Virus record (IMG/VR): IMGVR_UViG_3300042446_002107
Span: 1 to 64,000 of that record
Source: a virus
Reading direction: 5' to 3' (one strand)
DNA: 64,000 nucleotides
Shown here piece after piece: positions 1 through 7,522 of the stretch (its first letter is position 1; every line of letters starts with the position of its first letter). Both the position numbers and the translations under genes were made by a program. The notes under the pieces were generated by a model that worked only from the letters and a program-made list of their open reading frames with translations, had not been told where the DNA came from and searched no databases.

Positions 1-61
1 GGTCTTTCAGAATCTTGGTGATGTCATCATCAAGGTCTTTGTTTATTTTTTGTGATTTCAC
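1..61 (-). CDS. 5' end of a small unidentified gene, cut by the window edge
   Basis: Twenty codons beginning with GTG at 61-59 stay open to the left edge of the window. The start is set by a GAAAGGGG ribosome binding site at 68-75, seven bases upstream, and by a promoter at 97-125, the same arrangement as the complete genes of this arm. The visible peptide is charged (KSQKINKDLDDD). No family can be named from so little. Confidence 0.6.
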   Translation of the reverse strand, partial: MKSQKINKDLDDDITKILKD

Positions 62-96
62 TGTATGCCCCTTTCAGGCTCGTGGTGTTACTGGAA

Positions 97-125
97 ACCA
101 TACCATGCTCGGTACAGACTTCCAA
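97..125 (-). promoter_or_regulatory. Sigma-70-like promoter of the left-arm family
   Basis: Minus strand: -35 TTGGAA, 17-base spacer containing GTCTGTAC, -10 TATGGT. Element A (129-140) sits just upstream of the -35. It drives the truncated gene at the left edge. This layout recurs about fifteen times in the first 20 kb. Confidence 0.75.
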
Positions 126-181
126 ATTGTTATCTACTCTGACAGGCAAGGGTCGGTACAAGCCCTTACATGCCAGCATTA

Positions 182-409
182 CTATTTGTTTCCTAGGAGA
201 CTGTTCATGGACACTCCAAGTGCGTCCCCTACAAGAAGTAGGGTCTCAACGCTTGGTGCATAGCGTCCGTTCTCAACACGATTTACAGTTTTTCTGTCCA
301 AGCCTGCACGATTAGCAAGTTCTAATTGTGACCAGCCCATCTTGGTTCTGTATGTTCGTACTGATTCTGAAATGTTTTCCATGGATTGTGTGTTTTTTGT
401 AGTTCCCAT
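182..409 (-). CDS. XRE-family helix-turn-helix regulator
   Basis: A 75-residue protein with one Cro/CI-type helix-turn-helix. The core reads MGWSQLELANRAGLDRKTV then NRVENGRYAPSVETLLLV, with the family's Q-LA-AGL-R-TV and E-G pattern at about residues 24-60. There is no room for a separate oligomerisation or peptidase domain. It follows the Api92-like gene after a 40-base gap that holds element A (435). Start at 409 or at the in-frame ATG at codon 10; neither has a strong ribosome binding site. As the only single-domain repressor-like protein seen in the A-rich arm it is a candidate reader of elements A or B; that is inference. Confidence 0.85.
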   Translation of the reverse strand: MGTTKNTQSMENISESVRTYRTKMGWSQLELANRAGLDRKTVNRVENGRYAPSVETLLLVGDALGVSMNSLLGNK

Positions 410-448
410 TTGGGTTCTCTTTTCTTTTGTGTAGTTATCTACTCTTAT

Positions 449-1195
449 TTAGACTGATGAAATAAACGGCTGTGGCATTTTTCCTTTCTTTTCGCACCGT
501 TTGATGTATGCGAGATGTTTTGGGTATTCGGTCATGACAGTTACAAGTTCGTCATCACAGAGTTCCACTAAGTGATGTTCCCATTCACTAAACGATTCGT
601 ACCAATCTTCCTCGTCCTCGGACAAGTTGGGATTTTCAGGGTCGTTTGCTTTTTTGCATTTTTCGTCAAGTTCAGGCGTGAGCATCTGGGGGTCACGCCC
701 ACCTTCCTCAATGACCTCTCCATTATGAAAGAAAGACCACGCAACAAAGGCGCTGGATTCCTCTGTGGAAACAACTCCGAACATTAGTTGTGGGTACATG
801 GCAGAAATCTTGCAAATTAGACCATCACATGGACTCCACGCAGATTCGTAACGCATGGAAAGGTTTTTCTCCTTAGAGGTTGGGTCGTCTATCTCTACAT
901 TGCATGCGCCCCATTTACTACCCCATGTTGCAACAGCGTCTAAGTATCCATCAAATCCGTCACTTTCGGTACTGAACGCAGTAAATACTTTTTCTACTCC
1001 GTCAGGGGTGGTGGTTTTGACTTCCTTTGACGCCCGAGGGTCAAGTGGTACGAGTTGGTTCAGGTCGTACTCAACGACAACTCGTGATTTGTCTCCCTCA
1101 ACCTTGACATCGGCAACTGTGATGTCGTTGACGAACTTGGCGAGTTCTCTTTTTGTTCCTTTGATGGTCATGTAGTTGTAACACCAGTTAGGCAT
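449..1195 (-). CDS. Api92-like / YubB ferredoxin-fold domain protein
   Basis: A 248-residue protein opening with MPNWCYN, the hallmark start of phage and plasmid proteins carrying the Api92-like (YubB, DUF1281-type) ferredoxin-fold domain. The rest alternates short beta and helical stretches and ends in an acidic segment. Biochemical role unknown. It has its own promoter (1226-1254) and leads a two-gene unit with the XRE regulator. The ribosome binding site is GAAAGAGGAAG just before the ATG. Family from the N-terminus, confident; function open. Confidence 0.75.
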   Translation of the reverse strand: MPNWCYNYMTIKGTKRELAKFVNDITVADVKVEGDKSRVVVEYDLNQLVPLDPRASKEVKTTTPDGVEKVFTAFSTESDGFDGYLDAVATWGSKWGACNVEIDDPTSKEKNLSMRYESAWSPCDGLICKISAMYPQLMFGVVSTEESSAFVAWSFFHNGEVIEEGGRDPQMLTPELDEKCKKANDPENPNLSEDEEDWYESFSEWEHHLVELCDDELVTVMTEYPKHLAYIKRCEKKGKMPQPFISSV

Positions 1196-1225
1196 CTCTT
1201 CCTCTTTCAGTAGGTTTCTTCACAC

Positions 1226-1254
1226 AGCGTACCACCCGTGGCACAGACTTCCCC
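1226..1254 (-). promoter_or_regulatory. Promoter of the Api92-like / XRE unit
   Basis: -35 GGGGAA, 17-base spacer with GTCTGTGCC, -10 TACGCT, ending about 30 bases before the ATG. Element A at 1290-1303 lies about 40 bases further upstream, more distant than usual. Confidence 0.7.
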
Positions 1255-1386
1255 TAGCCCTCTTCCACCACCGTGAATGGGTTGGACAGAGTTATCTACT
1301 CTCTTTCCGTCTCGGCTCGGTTTCGTTTCGTTCTTCGGATTTATCTCTCATCCCCCCCGTTCATCCTGCTCTGCTGTTTCAGCAAG

Positions 1387-1417
1387 AGCCCCGGGACGGA
1401 CCAAGCATGGCGGGGCT
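1387..1417 (-). terminator. GC-rich hairpin ending the upstream unit
   Basis: AGCCCCG pairs with CGGGGCT across a 17-base loop. There is no clear U-run. The same AGCCCCG/CGGGGCT pair recurs at 2921, 3805, 5464, 7361 and 9976, always between genes. Elements A (1438, 1460 inverted pair) and B (near 1339) flank it. Confidence 0.55.
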
Positions 1418-1441
1418 GTTCTCAAAAAGAAAGAAAGTTAT

Positions 1442-1759
1442 CTACTCTGATAGAGAGGCGTAGATAAGTGAGACGCTGACGAACGAGTGTCCCTCGTTGC
1501 TCCTACGTCTCACGAACGAGAGCATCTGCCACATGCTCGGTACATGCATGAACACTGAATCAAGAGACCACCCATACATGTCAAAGTCACATGGCTCCAT
1601 TGGTTCAGGGGCGAATGAGATAACCCTCACTGACGGTGTGCGCTCCCACGACCAGCGAACACGACATTCAGACCCGACCAGTATCAGGTCTCTATGAAAC
1701 AGTGCGTGACGAATGTAGGACATCAAGACAGAGAAATAGATACCGATAGTCGTCCACAT
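1442..1759 (-). CDS. Unidentified protein with a hydrophobic N-terminus
   Basis: A 105-residue ORF. Its ATG follows the stop of the preceding gene by three bases (TAA CTC ATG), with element A supplying that stop, and its own stop is the TAG inside the next element A (TCA GAG TAG). The N-terminus (TTIGIYFSVLMSYI) could be a membrane segment. No family recognised and no Shine-Dalgarno, so translation probably depends on coupling. Confidence 0.6.
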   Translation of the reverse strand: MWTTIGIYFSVLMSYIRHALFHRDLILVGSECRVRWSWERTPSVRVISFAPEPMEPCDFDMYGWSLDSVFMHVPSMWQMLSFVRRRSNEGHSFVSVSLIYASLSE

Positions 1760-1762
1760 GAG

Positions 1763-2023
1763 TTATCTACTCTTACTTGTGGGGAGATAATCCATGGCGG
1801 GTGTCTGTCTGTCTGCTACGGACATTGACGCAACCTTCACCACGAGAAGCGAAAGAGTTTCTAGCAATTTGCGCTCGGACACATCGTGTTCTAAAGCGAC
1901 CCAATTAGCAATACTTTCGTACTCGCTCCAAATAATTTGCAGCGCCTCTATTGCAGTAGTAGCGAGAGTGTAATAATTCTCCCAAATCAACTCTGCCAAT
2001 TCATCCTTAAAAATTACTTCCAT
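1763..2023 (-). CDS. Small helical protein of unknown function
   Basis: An 86-residue, mostly alpha-helical protein, acidic in the first half. Its ATG overlaps the stop of the small zinc-ribbon gene, and its last codons AGT AGA TAA are element A itself. It lies in the unit that starts with the ParA-like gene. No family recognised. Confidence 0.7.
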   Translation of the reverse strand: MEVIFKDELAELIWENYYTLATTAIEALQIIWSEYESIANWVALEHDVSERKLLETLSLLVVKVASMSVADRQTPAMDYLPTSKSR

Positions 2024-2145
2024 GGTCGCTCCTCCATACAGTCCTCACAAATCCAGGCACGATTGTATTCATGCCAAGTGTAGTTGGATTCAGGGTCGTC
2101 CCTACCACAGTAGAGACATTCATCGGGTTCTGTTTCTGTTACCAC
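2014..2145 (-). CDS. 43-residue zinc-ribbon protein
   Basis: GTG start at 2145 and TAA at 2014-2016. Two CxxC pairs (CLYC and CEDC, about 22 residues apart) suggest a zinc-binding ribbon. The GTG overlaps the end of element A (GATAAGTG), and the stop overlaps the next gene's start, typical of translational coupling. It fills the gap between the ParA-like gene and the 86-residue gene. DNA or protein binding is possible but unproved. Confidence 0.72.
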   Translation of the reverse strand: MVTETEPDECLYCGRDDPESNYTWHEYNRAWICEDCMEERPWK

Positions 2146-2160
2146 TTATCTACTCTCTTT

Positions 2161-2751
2161 CTACGGCAACTCATAGGACGGAATGAATCTCTGATTGAAC
2201 AACTCTGCCCACTCCCATTGTGATTCACGATGTCCGTAGAGACCTGCGTCAATGGCACGAGATGTGCGATTGTCAAACTCTACGATGGTGGTGTCCTTCT
2301 GTCTGAGAACCTGACCCACATCTTTCGCTGTTAGAGCGTCCTGTGCGTCTACGATTGCTACTACTGCGTCAGCAGTGTGAGTGGTTTCGAGTGCCTCTGC
2401 TCGCAATGACAGGTATGAGTTGCGAACCACTGCTACACGGAATGGCACATAGTCAAAGTAGGTGTTCTTCTTGCCACCAAGTAGACCGGTGTCAATAACT
2501 ACGAAATCGTAATGAACTCCACGCAGATTGCTCACCTCGGAAAATGGCGCATTCACGATGGTGATGTCCTTGTATGTCTGTTCGCCTGATGACGGAGCCA
2601 GTCCAAGAATGAGCGTGTCATCGTTGTTCGCTGATGTGTCAATGAGCAACACTCGTTCAGGATTGGTCTTGCCCAATGCCAATGCGATTGAGCAGGCTAC
2701 GGTACTTGTGCCTACTCCGCCCTTGCGAGCGCTTACTTCTATTACTTTCAT
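2161..2751 (-). CDS. ParA/CpaE-like P-loop ATPase
   Basis: A 196-residue MinD/ParA-superfamily ATPase. The Walker A is KGGVGTST (residues 10-17): it keeps the superfamily's signature first lysine but has Thr where the usual KGGVGKTT has the P-loop lysine, a form seen in some CpaE-like and phage proteins. LLIDTS and DFVVIDT supply the A' and Walker B motifs. No ParB partner is adjacent, although a ParB-like domain is buried in the polyprotein at 58800-63995. The gene has its own promoter (2791-2819) and a CTGAAAGGGG ribosome binding site. It could segregate an episomal phage, or act in positioning or regulation. Confidence 0.85.
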   Translation of the reverse strand: MKVIEVSARKGGVGTSTVACSIALALGKTNPERVLLIDTSANNDDTLILGLAPSSGEQTYKDITIVNAPFSEVSNLRGVHYDFVVIDTGLLGGKKNTYFDYVPFRVAVVRNSYLSLRAEALETTHTADAVVAIVDAQDALTAKDVGQVLRQKDTTIVEFDNRTSRAIDAGLYGHRESQWEWAELFNQRFIPSYELP

Positions 2752-2790
2752 GAGATACCCCTTTCAGGTATGGCAGTTGTTGCCAAACAC

Positions 2791-2819
2791 AATGTACCAC
2801 GATGAGTACAGACTTCCAA
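2791..2819 (-). promoter_or_regulatory. Promoter of the ParA-like unit
   Basis: -35 TTGGAA, 17 bases (GTCTGTACT inside), -10 TACATT. Element A at 2821-2834 abuts the -35. One of the clearest members of the family. Confidence 0.8.
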
Positions 2820-2834
2820 ATAGTTATCTACTCT

Positions 2835-3137
2835 CATTCTTTCGCAACACAGAGAGACCGTTCTGCCCCCGACTTATCTCTCATCCCCCCGTTGTTCGCT
2901 TTCTCCCCCTTTGAGTGAAAAGCCCCGCTTCGCTAGGTTCCTGCCGGGGCTATCTGCCAAGAGTGCGCCTGTGGGGGAGTGAGAGATAACCGACAGATTG
3001 GTTGGAAACACGGCGAGCTGAAAAGTTATCTACTCTGACGAAAGGCTGGCCGTGTTGGTAAGAGAGTAGATAAGTGAAAGTCCCCGTCAGGGGGGGACTG
3101 ACGGGGACTTCCGATTAGGGGAACTTAGGACTGTGCG
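2835..3137. other. Gene-free stretch holding regulatory modules
   Basis: No convincing ORF. From left: element B (near 2873), hairpin AGCCCCG/CGGGGCT (2921-2951), a second copy of B in the opposite orientation (near 2985), a facing pair of A elements (3026 and 3066) and the strong hairpin at 3078-3110. Confidence 0.75.
3078..3110 (-). terminator. Strong hairpin after the 3138-3608 gene
   Basis: A perfect 13-bp stem, AAGTCCCCGTCAG with CTGACGGGGACTT, 27 bases past the stop codon. Only a weak T-rich tail (TTTCACTT) follows. Confidence 0.75.
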
Positions 3138-3608
3138 CTAGTTGCTCTTGGTTGCGCCTGACTGTACGAACTGCTGGATTGCGTTAGCGAGTGAACCGCT
3201 TGCGCTACCTTCGTCTGTGATTACATCATCAGGCTCATCAGCGAACCGCAACACGCTGGCAACGCTCTGACGGTTAGCGATACAAGACAGACGAACACGA
3301 CGACGCTCTGCGTGTTGTGAAGGTGCTTTGTCAATGTTGCCGTCAGGATTGAGTGGTGCAGCCCAACCTGTCGTGACGATAAGTGTCCAAGCGTATGCGC
3401 TTGCTACCAAGGCGTTGTAGTCATTGTCAAGCAGGTCATACACATCAGCGTGAGACTCAATGAACATGAGTTTCGGCGTGCCTTCGGCTGTGTAATCCAC
3501 ACCGTAAAGGTGTGCGCCTTCCATGACGAACGGAGTTGGCTCGTCTCCCTTTGAGAGTAGGGAGTGTATTTGACTCTCTATCTCTACTGCTATTGCTACT
3601 GTGTCCAT
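3138..3608 (-). CDS. Conserved-type phage protein of unknown function
   Basis: A 156-residue protein. The start MDTVAIAVEIES is chosen because GAAAGGG stands just before it; the longer frame to 3656 runs through the leader. The C-terminal part (HAERRRVRLSC ... LRFADEPDD ... SGSLANAIQQFV) resembles actinophage proteins of no known role, in my recollection. Expressed from 3645-3673 and ended by the hairpin at 3078-3110. Confidence 0.78.
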   Translation of the reverse strand: MDTVAIAVEIESQIHSLLSKGDEPTPFVMEGAHLYGVDYTAEGTPKLMFIESHADVYDLLDNDYNALVASAYAWTLIVTTGWAAPLNPDGNIDKAPSQHAERRRVRLSCIANRQSVASVLRFADEPDDVITDEGSASGSLANAIQQFVQSGATKSN

Positions 3609-3644
3609 TGGGTACCCTTTCATTGGTGTTAGTGGAACACCGTC

Positions 3645-3673
3645 AGCGTACCACACACGGGACAGACTTCCCC
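3645..3673 (-). promoter_or_regulatory. Promoter of the 3138-3608 gene
   Basis: -35 GGGGAA, 17 bases, -10 TACGCT. Element A (3674-3687) is directly upstream. Confidence 0.75.
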
Positions 3674-3687
3674 GAGTTATCTACTCT

Positions 3688-3919
3688 GTTCTTCCACCAC
3701 CGTCATTGTGTTGTGGCGTGGTGACACACTTCCCGTTCACTTGCGCCTCGCCGTACTTATCTCTCGTCTCCCCCGTGTGCGCCTGCTTTGCCCTTTCGGG
3801 CAATAGCCCCGGGCGAACCCAAGCGCAGCGGGGCTGTTCCCCCAAAGCAAGGCAAGAAAAAAGTTATCTACTCTACTCACCCCCGAGAGAGCAAGCAGAG
3901 TAGATAAGTCTCGGGTGAA
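3688..3919. other. Intergenic regulatory module
   Basis: No gene seen. Holds element B (near 3758), the hairpin AGCCCCG/CGGGGCT (3805-3835) preceded by a smaller CCTTTCGGG stem, and facing A elements at 3864 and 3900. It separates the 3920-4237 gene from the 3138-3608 unit. Confidence 0.7.
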
Positions 3920-4237
3920 TTAATCAGATAGGTGGTACTGCCCACCACGCCGTTCGTATTGAGCCGTAGCCTCGGTGATGGTCTCACGGTAATCGCCGTT
4001 CTCCATGTGCCAGCCCTCTGGACGGTCAACGGCGTTCCACACTGCGAACGGGTGGAGCGTGTTGTGTGGCAACAGACAGAGAACCACCCACACGGCGTAG
4101 GCGTCAATATCAGACGGGCGAGATAGCCAGCATGCGAGAATGGTGACAGGGTTACTGCCACTGCTAGGGGTGAACGAGTCACCCACTTTCAGTATGCGCA
4201 TGGGGTATGTCTCGGTAGGTGACTTATCTACTCCCAT
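3920..4237 (-). CDS. Phage protein of unknown function whose start codon lies in element A
   Basis: A 105-residue protein. The first codons ATG GGA GTA GAT AAG are element A, so it begins MGVDK. The ATG lies four bases after the upstream stop (TAA GAAC ATG). The C-terminal VWNAVDRPEGW and ETITEATAQYERRGG look like conserved phage protein sequence, but no function is known to me. Co-transcribed with the DUF3846 gene. Confidence 0.72.
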   Translation of the reverse strand: MGVDKSPTETYPMRILKVGDSFTPSSGSNPVTILACWLSRPSDIDAYAVWVVLCLLPHNTLHPFAVWNAVDRPEGWHMENGDYRETITEATAQYERRGGQYHLSD

Positions 4238-4241
4238 GTTC

Positions 4242-4688
4242 TTACCCTTCCCCGTTGAGCCATGCGTTGATTTGCTCATCGTCCATTGGCACGATGGTAG
4301 GTGCAAAGTCCATTTCGGAAATTGCCTTCGCAAGCATTGCTTGGATTACTTCGCTTTCCGCAATTTCTTTTGCAAAGTCAAAGAAGCGTCCTGATGTGAA
4401 CGCAACGGGCACATCGTGGTTCTCTCCGTCATACTCGCCTTGCTCATTGAGAGAGCCGATAACAACACAGTCACCCACAAGTGGACGCTGAAACAACATG
4501 GACGCCACAGCGTTCAGGGGGAGACCGATAAGCAAACCTTCATCGTGGACATAGCCAACGATTTCCTCGCCTCTTACACAGTCAAACCAACCACCCACGA
4601 TTTCGTGAATGAGTGTGTGACCGTCCTCGGTTGGAATGTCTTGTGTGAATACCTCACCACTAGACCTAATTACTACTGCTGTTGCCAT
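4242..4688 (-). CDS. DUF3846-domain protein
   Basis: A 148-residue protein with the pattern of DUF3846, a small domain common in phages: an IHEIVGGWFDCVR strand-helix early, then YVHDEGLLIGLPLN and the RPLVGDCVVIG stretch (about residues 15-80). The C-terminal third is acidic and helical. Role unknown. The ribosome binding site is GAAAGAGG; promoter at 4722-4750. Confidence 0.8.
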   Translation of the reverse strand: MATAVVIRSSGEVFTQDIPTEDGHTLIHEIVGGWFDCVRGEEIVGYVHDEGLLIGLPLNAVASMLFQRPLVGDCVVIGSLNEQGEYDGENHDVPVAFTSGRFFDFAKEIAESEVIQAMLAKAISEMDFAPTIVPMDDEQINAWLNGEG

Positions 4689-4721
4689 TGCGTACCTCTT
4701 TCGTTTGCGGATGACATGTGA

Positions 4722-4750
4722 AGCGTACCACTCGTAGTACAGACTTTCAC
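4722..4750 (-). promoter_or_regulatory. Promoter of the DUF3846 unit
   Basis: -35 GTGAAA, 17 bases (GTCTGTACT), -10 TACGCT. Element A at 4759-4772 lies nine bases beyond the -35. Confidence 0.7.
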
Positions 4751-4821
4751 AACTTGGACTTATCTACTCTGAACCTGCCGAACCAATGGGGGCTTGCGCC
4801 CCCACTAATTACTCGGCTTGA

Positions 4822-5217
4822 TTAGGCAGTCTTGGCAGTCGGCTTGACTGCACCCTTCGCTGGTCGTACAAGCACTCGTACAGATGATGTGACTGATACA
4901 ACGGCTTTGATGACCTTGGTAGGTACTTTGCCTTCACGAACTGCTCTGTCCCATGCTGGCGTGTCCACGCTTGGCTTTGTGATGGTACGGAACAATGGTG
5001 CGCTGATTAGGTCACGCAACTTCTCAATGTCAAATGAACGACGGTCAGACGGGCTGAGTTTGATGTTGATTTCAGCGTAGTCAAGTGTCTCAACACCATG
5101 CTTTGCGTACACGGCAACCAGTAGTTCTCGTGCTTCCTCGTGAGCCTGCTCGGCTTGTTCTTTGGCTGTGAGAGCGTTTAGAAACGCCTCGGTTGCTTTG
5201 TCTATTTCCTTGTTCAT
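4822..5217 (-). CDS. Small helical phage protein, unknown
   Basis: A 131-residue protein: a coiled N-terminal half rich in Glu/Ala (LTAKEQAEQAHEEARELL), then a basic Ala/Val/Lys C-terminus. The start at 5217 follows GAAAGGGTATCC; the longer frame to 5337 begins with ATG AGA GTA GAT AAC, element A in a translated frame, and reads through the promoter, so it is rejected. PSDRRSFDIEKLRDLI may be a conserved phage segment. Function unknown. Confidence 0.75.
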   Translation of the reverse strand: MNKEIDKATEAFLNALTAKEQAEQAHEEARELLVAVYAKHGVETLDYAEINIKLSPSDRRSFDIEKLRDLISAPLFRTITKPSVDTPAWDRAVREGKVPTKVIKAVVSVTSSVRVLVRPAKGAVKPTAKTA

Positions 5218-5276
5218 TGGATACCCTTTCACTGGTAGATGAACGCCACACGCCGTGTTGCTTGTGGCTTGCCACA

Positions 5277-5305
5277 AGCATACACCCCTTGCCACAGACT
5301 TTCCA
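5277..5305 (-). promoter_or_regulatory. Promoter of the 4822-5217 gene
   Basis: -35 TGGAAA, 17 bases, -10 TATGCT. Element A at 5322-5335. An imperfect inverted repeat around CTTGTGGC/GCCACAAG (5260-5280) overlaps the -10 and could be a further operator. Confidence 0.6.
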
Positions 5306-5335
5306 ACATTGCTTGACAGAAAGTTATCTACTCTC

Positions 5336-5599
5336 ATTCCGAGGCTTCTTCCACCACCGTGAATTGGTTGTGGTGATGTCAGGGATTGTCTTTCCGTTCG
5401 CCCTCACGAGCAGGACTTATCTCTCACCACCCCCGTCGTCTCCGCTTTTCCCTTTTTGGGAAAAGCCCCGGGGACAACCGAGCGCAGCGGGGCTATTCCC
5501 CCGAACGAACAAAAAAAGAGAGGGGGGAGTTATCTACTCTCTAATAGAAAGGGGTATGAAAGTAGATAACTCCGAACAGGCTCGCCCTGCGTGGTGGTG
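5336..5599. other. Intergenic regulatory module
   Basis: No gene seen. Holds element B (near 5419), the hairpin AGCCCCG/CGGGGCT (5464-5494) and facing A elements (5530 and 5562). Confidence 0.7.
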
Positions 5600-5887
5600 C
5601 TAGGGGCGAGGCGAGGTGATGGGCAGGTGAACGGTCTGCCATGTGTCTAGTTGTGTGCCGTAGATTGACACGAGCCTGCTGATGACTTCCTGAATGTCAC
5701 CTGAACAATGACGGTGAGCAATGTTGTACAGAGTGTCCCCACTTTTGATATCCACGATGTGCGTGTCACAAGAGAATGAAGGCTGTTGTATTACTTCATT
5801 CAGTCCCCACCAGCAAGCACCTAGCAAGGTGATGACTAACGGGATAGAGATTATGAAACGGCGTAGAGCGTACTTATCTACTCTCAT
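5600..5887 (-). CDS. Membrane-anchored LysM protein
   Basis: A 95-residue protein: a short cytoplasmic start (MRVDKYALRR), one membrane helix (FIISIPLVITLLGACWW, about residues 12-28), then an external LysM domain (THIVDIKSGDTLYNIAHRHC ... WQTVHLP, about 45-88) that should bind peptidoglycan. The start codon lies inside element A and overlaps the upstream stop as ATGA. The longer frame to 5920 is rejected. A role at the host envelope (exclusion, or helping lysis) is plausible. Confidence 0.8.
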   Translation of the reverse strand: MRVDKYALRRFIISIPLVITLLGACWWGLNEVIQQPSFSCDTHIVDIKSGDTLYNIAHRHCSGDIQEVISRLVSIYGTQLDTWQTVHLPITSPRP

Positions 5888-6348
5888 GCTGTTACCTCTT
5901 TGATTGCGATTGTGTCCCAAGCGTGACGGCTTAGAGGTTCAGTCGTGAGTAGGTGTGTCGTTTCATCTCTGACGATTGTGCGAACTTCCAAATAGTCGTG
6001 ATGAATAATGTACACATAATCACACCACGCAAAATCTGTATCTGTATCCGTGAACAATGCGTAAGGGTCGTCTAGTTCTATGTCTGTGTGTGCGTATCCG
6101 TAGCCCTCTATTAGTGCTTTGTCCTCATAGAGATTAGGCTCGCCACTTTTTGCCATTGGTTCTACTTGTGACCATGAAGCCGTATCGGTGATAAGTGTCT
6201 TGATGACCTTATCTACTCCATCTCTTGCTACTAATTCGCCTAATACATAAGTCATTCGCTCTGGGTAATTGTCCCAATGTGAATACCTGCCTTGCCATGT
6301 GCCAGCACTCTCTGATGTTGAGTGTGCCACGATTGCTCGTGTTGCCAT
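5884..6348 (-). CDS. Conserved phage protein of unknown function
   Basis: A 154-residue protein. The N-terminus, with GRYSHWDNYPE, matches a type I associate with actinophages, whose function is not known to me. Aromatic and acidic throughout. Element A (6209) lies inside the coding sequence, read as GVDK. Start supported by GAAAGGGG nine bases upstream; promoter 6379-6407. Confidence 0.78.
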   Translation of the reverse strand: MATRAIVAHSTSESAGTWQGRYSHWDNYPERMTYVLGELVARDGVDKVIKTLITDTASWSQVEPMAKSGEPNLYEDKALIEGYGYAHTDIELDDPYALFTDTDTDFAWCDYVYIIHHDYLEVRTIVRDETTHLLTTEPLSRHAWDTIAIKEVTA

Positions 6349-6378
6349 TTGTGTCCCCTTTCATTTGTGAACACCCGT

Positions 6379-6407
6379 ATCGTACCACCACTAGGACAGA
6401 CTTGCCA
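6379..6407 (-). promoter_or_regulatory. Promoter of the 5884-6348 / LysM unit
   Basis: -35 TGGCAA, 17 bases, -10 TACGAT, with element A at 6409-6422 immediately upstream. Confidence 0.78.
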
Positions 6408-6541
6408 AAGTTATCTACTCTCAATAGTTCCCACCCGACAAACCCCACAGGAGTACGGTTATCTCTCAAACCCCCCGTGTACGACTTTCGCCCCATTCGG
6501 GGAAAAGCCCCGCTATCAGGGACAAAAATAAGTGGTGAATA

Positions 6542-6715
6542 ATGACAATTTATTTATGGGATTACGAGAAGCGATTGGCTCGAATAGAGCAACTCACTCG
6601 CGAGGCGAACAGGCTCACTACTCTTGTGCGTGAAGCCAATGACGAAACGCGAGCCATTCTTGCTAGGTCTAAGTTCGGGCTCGTTTCGGACTTATCTACT
6701 CCCATTACAGAGTAG
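6542..6715 (+). CDS. 57-residue coiled-coil protein
   Basis: ATG at 6542, stop TAG inside a variant of element A (ACAGAGTAG). The sequence (YEKRLARIEQLTREANRLTT) is a strongly helical heptad pattern, so a small coiled coil. A ribosome-binding-site-like AAGTGGTGA precedes it. It is convergent with the next gene, and a terminator with a T-run on this strand follows at once (6721-6762), which supports a real gene. Function unknown. Confidence 0.65.
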   Translation: MTIYLWDYEKRLARIEQLTREANRLTTLVREANDETRAILARSKFGLVSDLSTPITE

Positions 6716-6720
6716 ATACA

Positions 6721-6762
6721 AAAAACGGGCTAACTCACCATTTGGCAAGCCAGCCCGTTTTT
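6721..6762. terminator. Bidirectional rho-independent terminator
   Basis: AAAACGGGCT pairs with AGCCCGTTTT, with T-run (plus) and A-run (U-run on minus) tails. It lies between convergent genes at 6542-6715 (+) and 6796-7242 (-). Confidence 0.85.
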
Positions 6763-6795
6763 AGGGGTGAAGCACTCTTATGGAGTGAAAGGGGG

Positions 6796-7242
6796 TTAGA
6801 GGTACTTCACCACGCTGTGGTAGGTACTTGTGGACACTACTTCGTTGTCACACATTTGTAATACGCGAATGGCACTTTCCAAGGCGTCTTTGTCTGCGCG
6901 GTATTCCCACTCGCGGTAGGTATCAGGGCTTTCAGGCTTCGCGGAGATAACAGAATTAGGGACTTCTAGTACGAGTTCTACTGATGTTGTAGTGGTACTC
7001 GCGTCAGAACCGTGACGGTAGAAGTGTGTCTCGCTTGCTTTTTTGGCTTTCGCTTTGCCGTTCTTTACGAGTGCTACAACTGCTTTCACAAAATCGGCTT
7101 CCCATTTTTCTTGCGCCTTTTTGTAATCGGCTTCTGTTTTTTCGTTTTTTGAGAAGCGTACTTCACGCTCTGCTAACGCTTTTTGTAAGGCGTCAATAAG
7201 AACACTTACTTTCACCTTCACGCTGATATTTTTTGTGGACAT
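6796..7242 (-). CDS. Helical phage protein, unknown
   Basis: A 148-residue protein with a charged, probably coiled middle (LAEREVRFSKNEKTEADYKK). The start MSTKNISVKVKV is set by GGAGAGA just upstream. The C-terminus is acidic and beta-like. No family recognised. Promoter 7285-7313 carries an element B variant rather than A at its upstream edge. Confidence 0.75.
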   Translation of the reverse strand: MSTKNISVKVKVSVLIDALQKALAEREVRFSKNEKTEADYKKAQEKWEADFVKAVVALVKNGKAKAKKASETHFYRHGSDASTTTTSVELVLEVPNSVISAKPESPDTYREWEYRADKDALESAIRVLQMCDNEVVSTSTYHSVVKYL

Positions 7243-7284
7243 TTTTCTCTCCTGCCAGCAGGGTTGGTAGTTGCTGACCTGTGA

Positions 7285-7313
7285 ACTGTACCAGCGTAGG
7301 TACAAACTTCCCA
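7285..7313 (-). promoter_or_regulatory. Promoter preceded by element B rather than A
   Basis: -35 TGGGAA, 17 bases, -10 TACAGT. GAGGGATAAG (7316-7325), a B variant following seven G, sits where A normally does. Confidence 0.72.
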
Positions 7314-7360
7314 AACTTATCCCTCACCCCCCCGTTTATTCTTTTTAGTTTATGGAGATA

Positions 7361-7397
7361 GCCCCGGCTGTTCGCCGACAATGGCGGGGCTGTTCCC
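7361..7397 (-). terminator. GC-rich hairpin
   Basis: AGCCCCGGCTG opposite the CGGGGCTGTT region; same type as the hairpin at 3805-3835. Its other side faces the plus-strand unit starting near 7460, where element B (near 7430) and element A (7466) follow. Confidence 0.5.
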
Positions 7398-7522
7398 CAA
7401 AAGGCGAGCCGAAGGCGCATGGGGGTGATGAGAGATAACTCCATCTCCTTGCTGGGTCAATGAGAGTAGATAACTTTGCTGGGCGTTTGACATTCCGACA
7501 CGCAACGCCCCTTGTAATAAGT

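Noticed and set aside
4822-5337. Longer start MRVDNF for the 4822-5217 gene
   Set aside because: The extension reads element A and the promoter as protein; the internal ATG has the standard GAAAGGG site.
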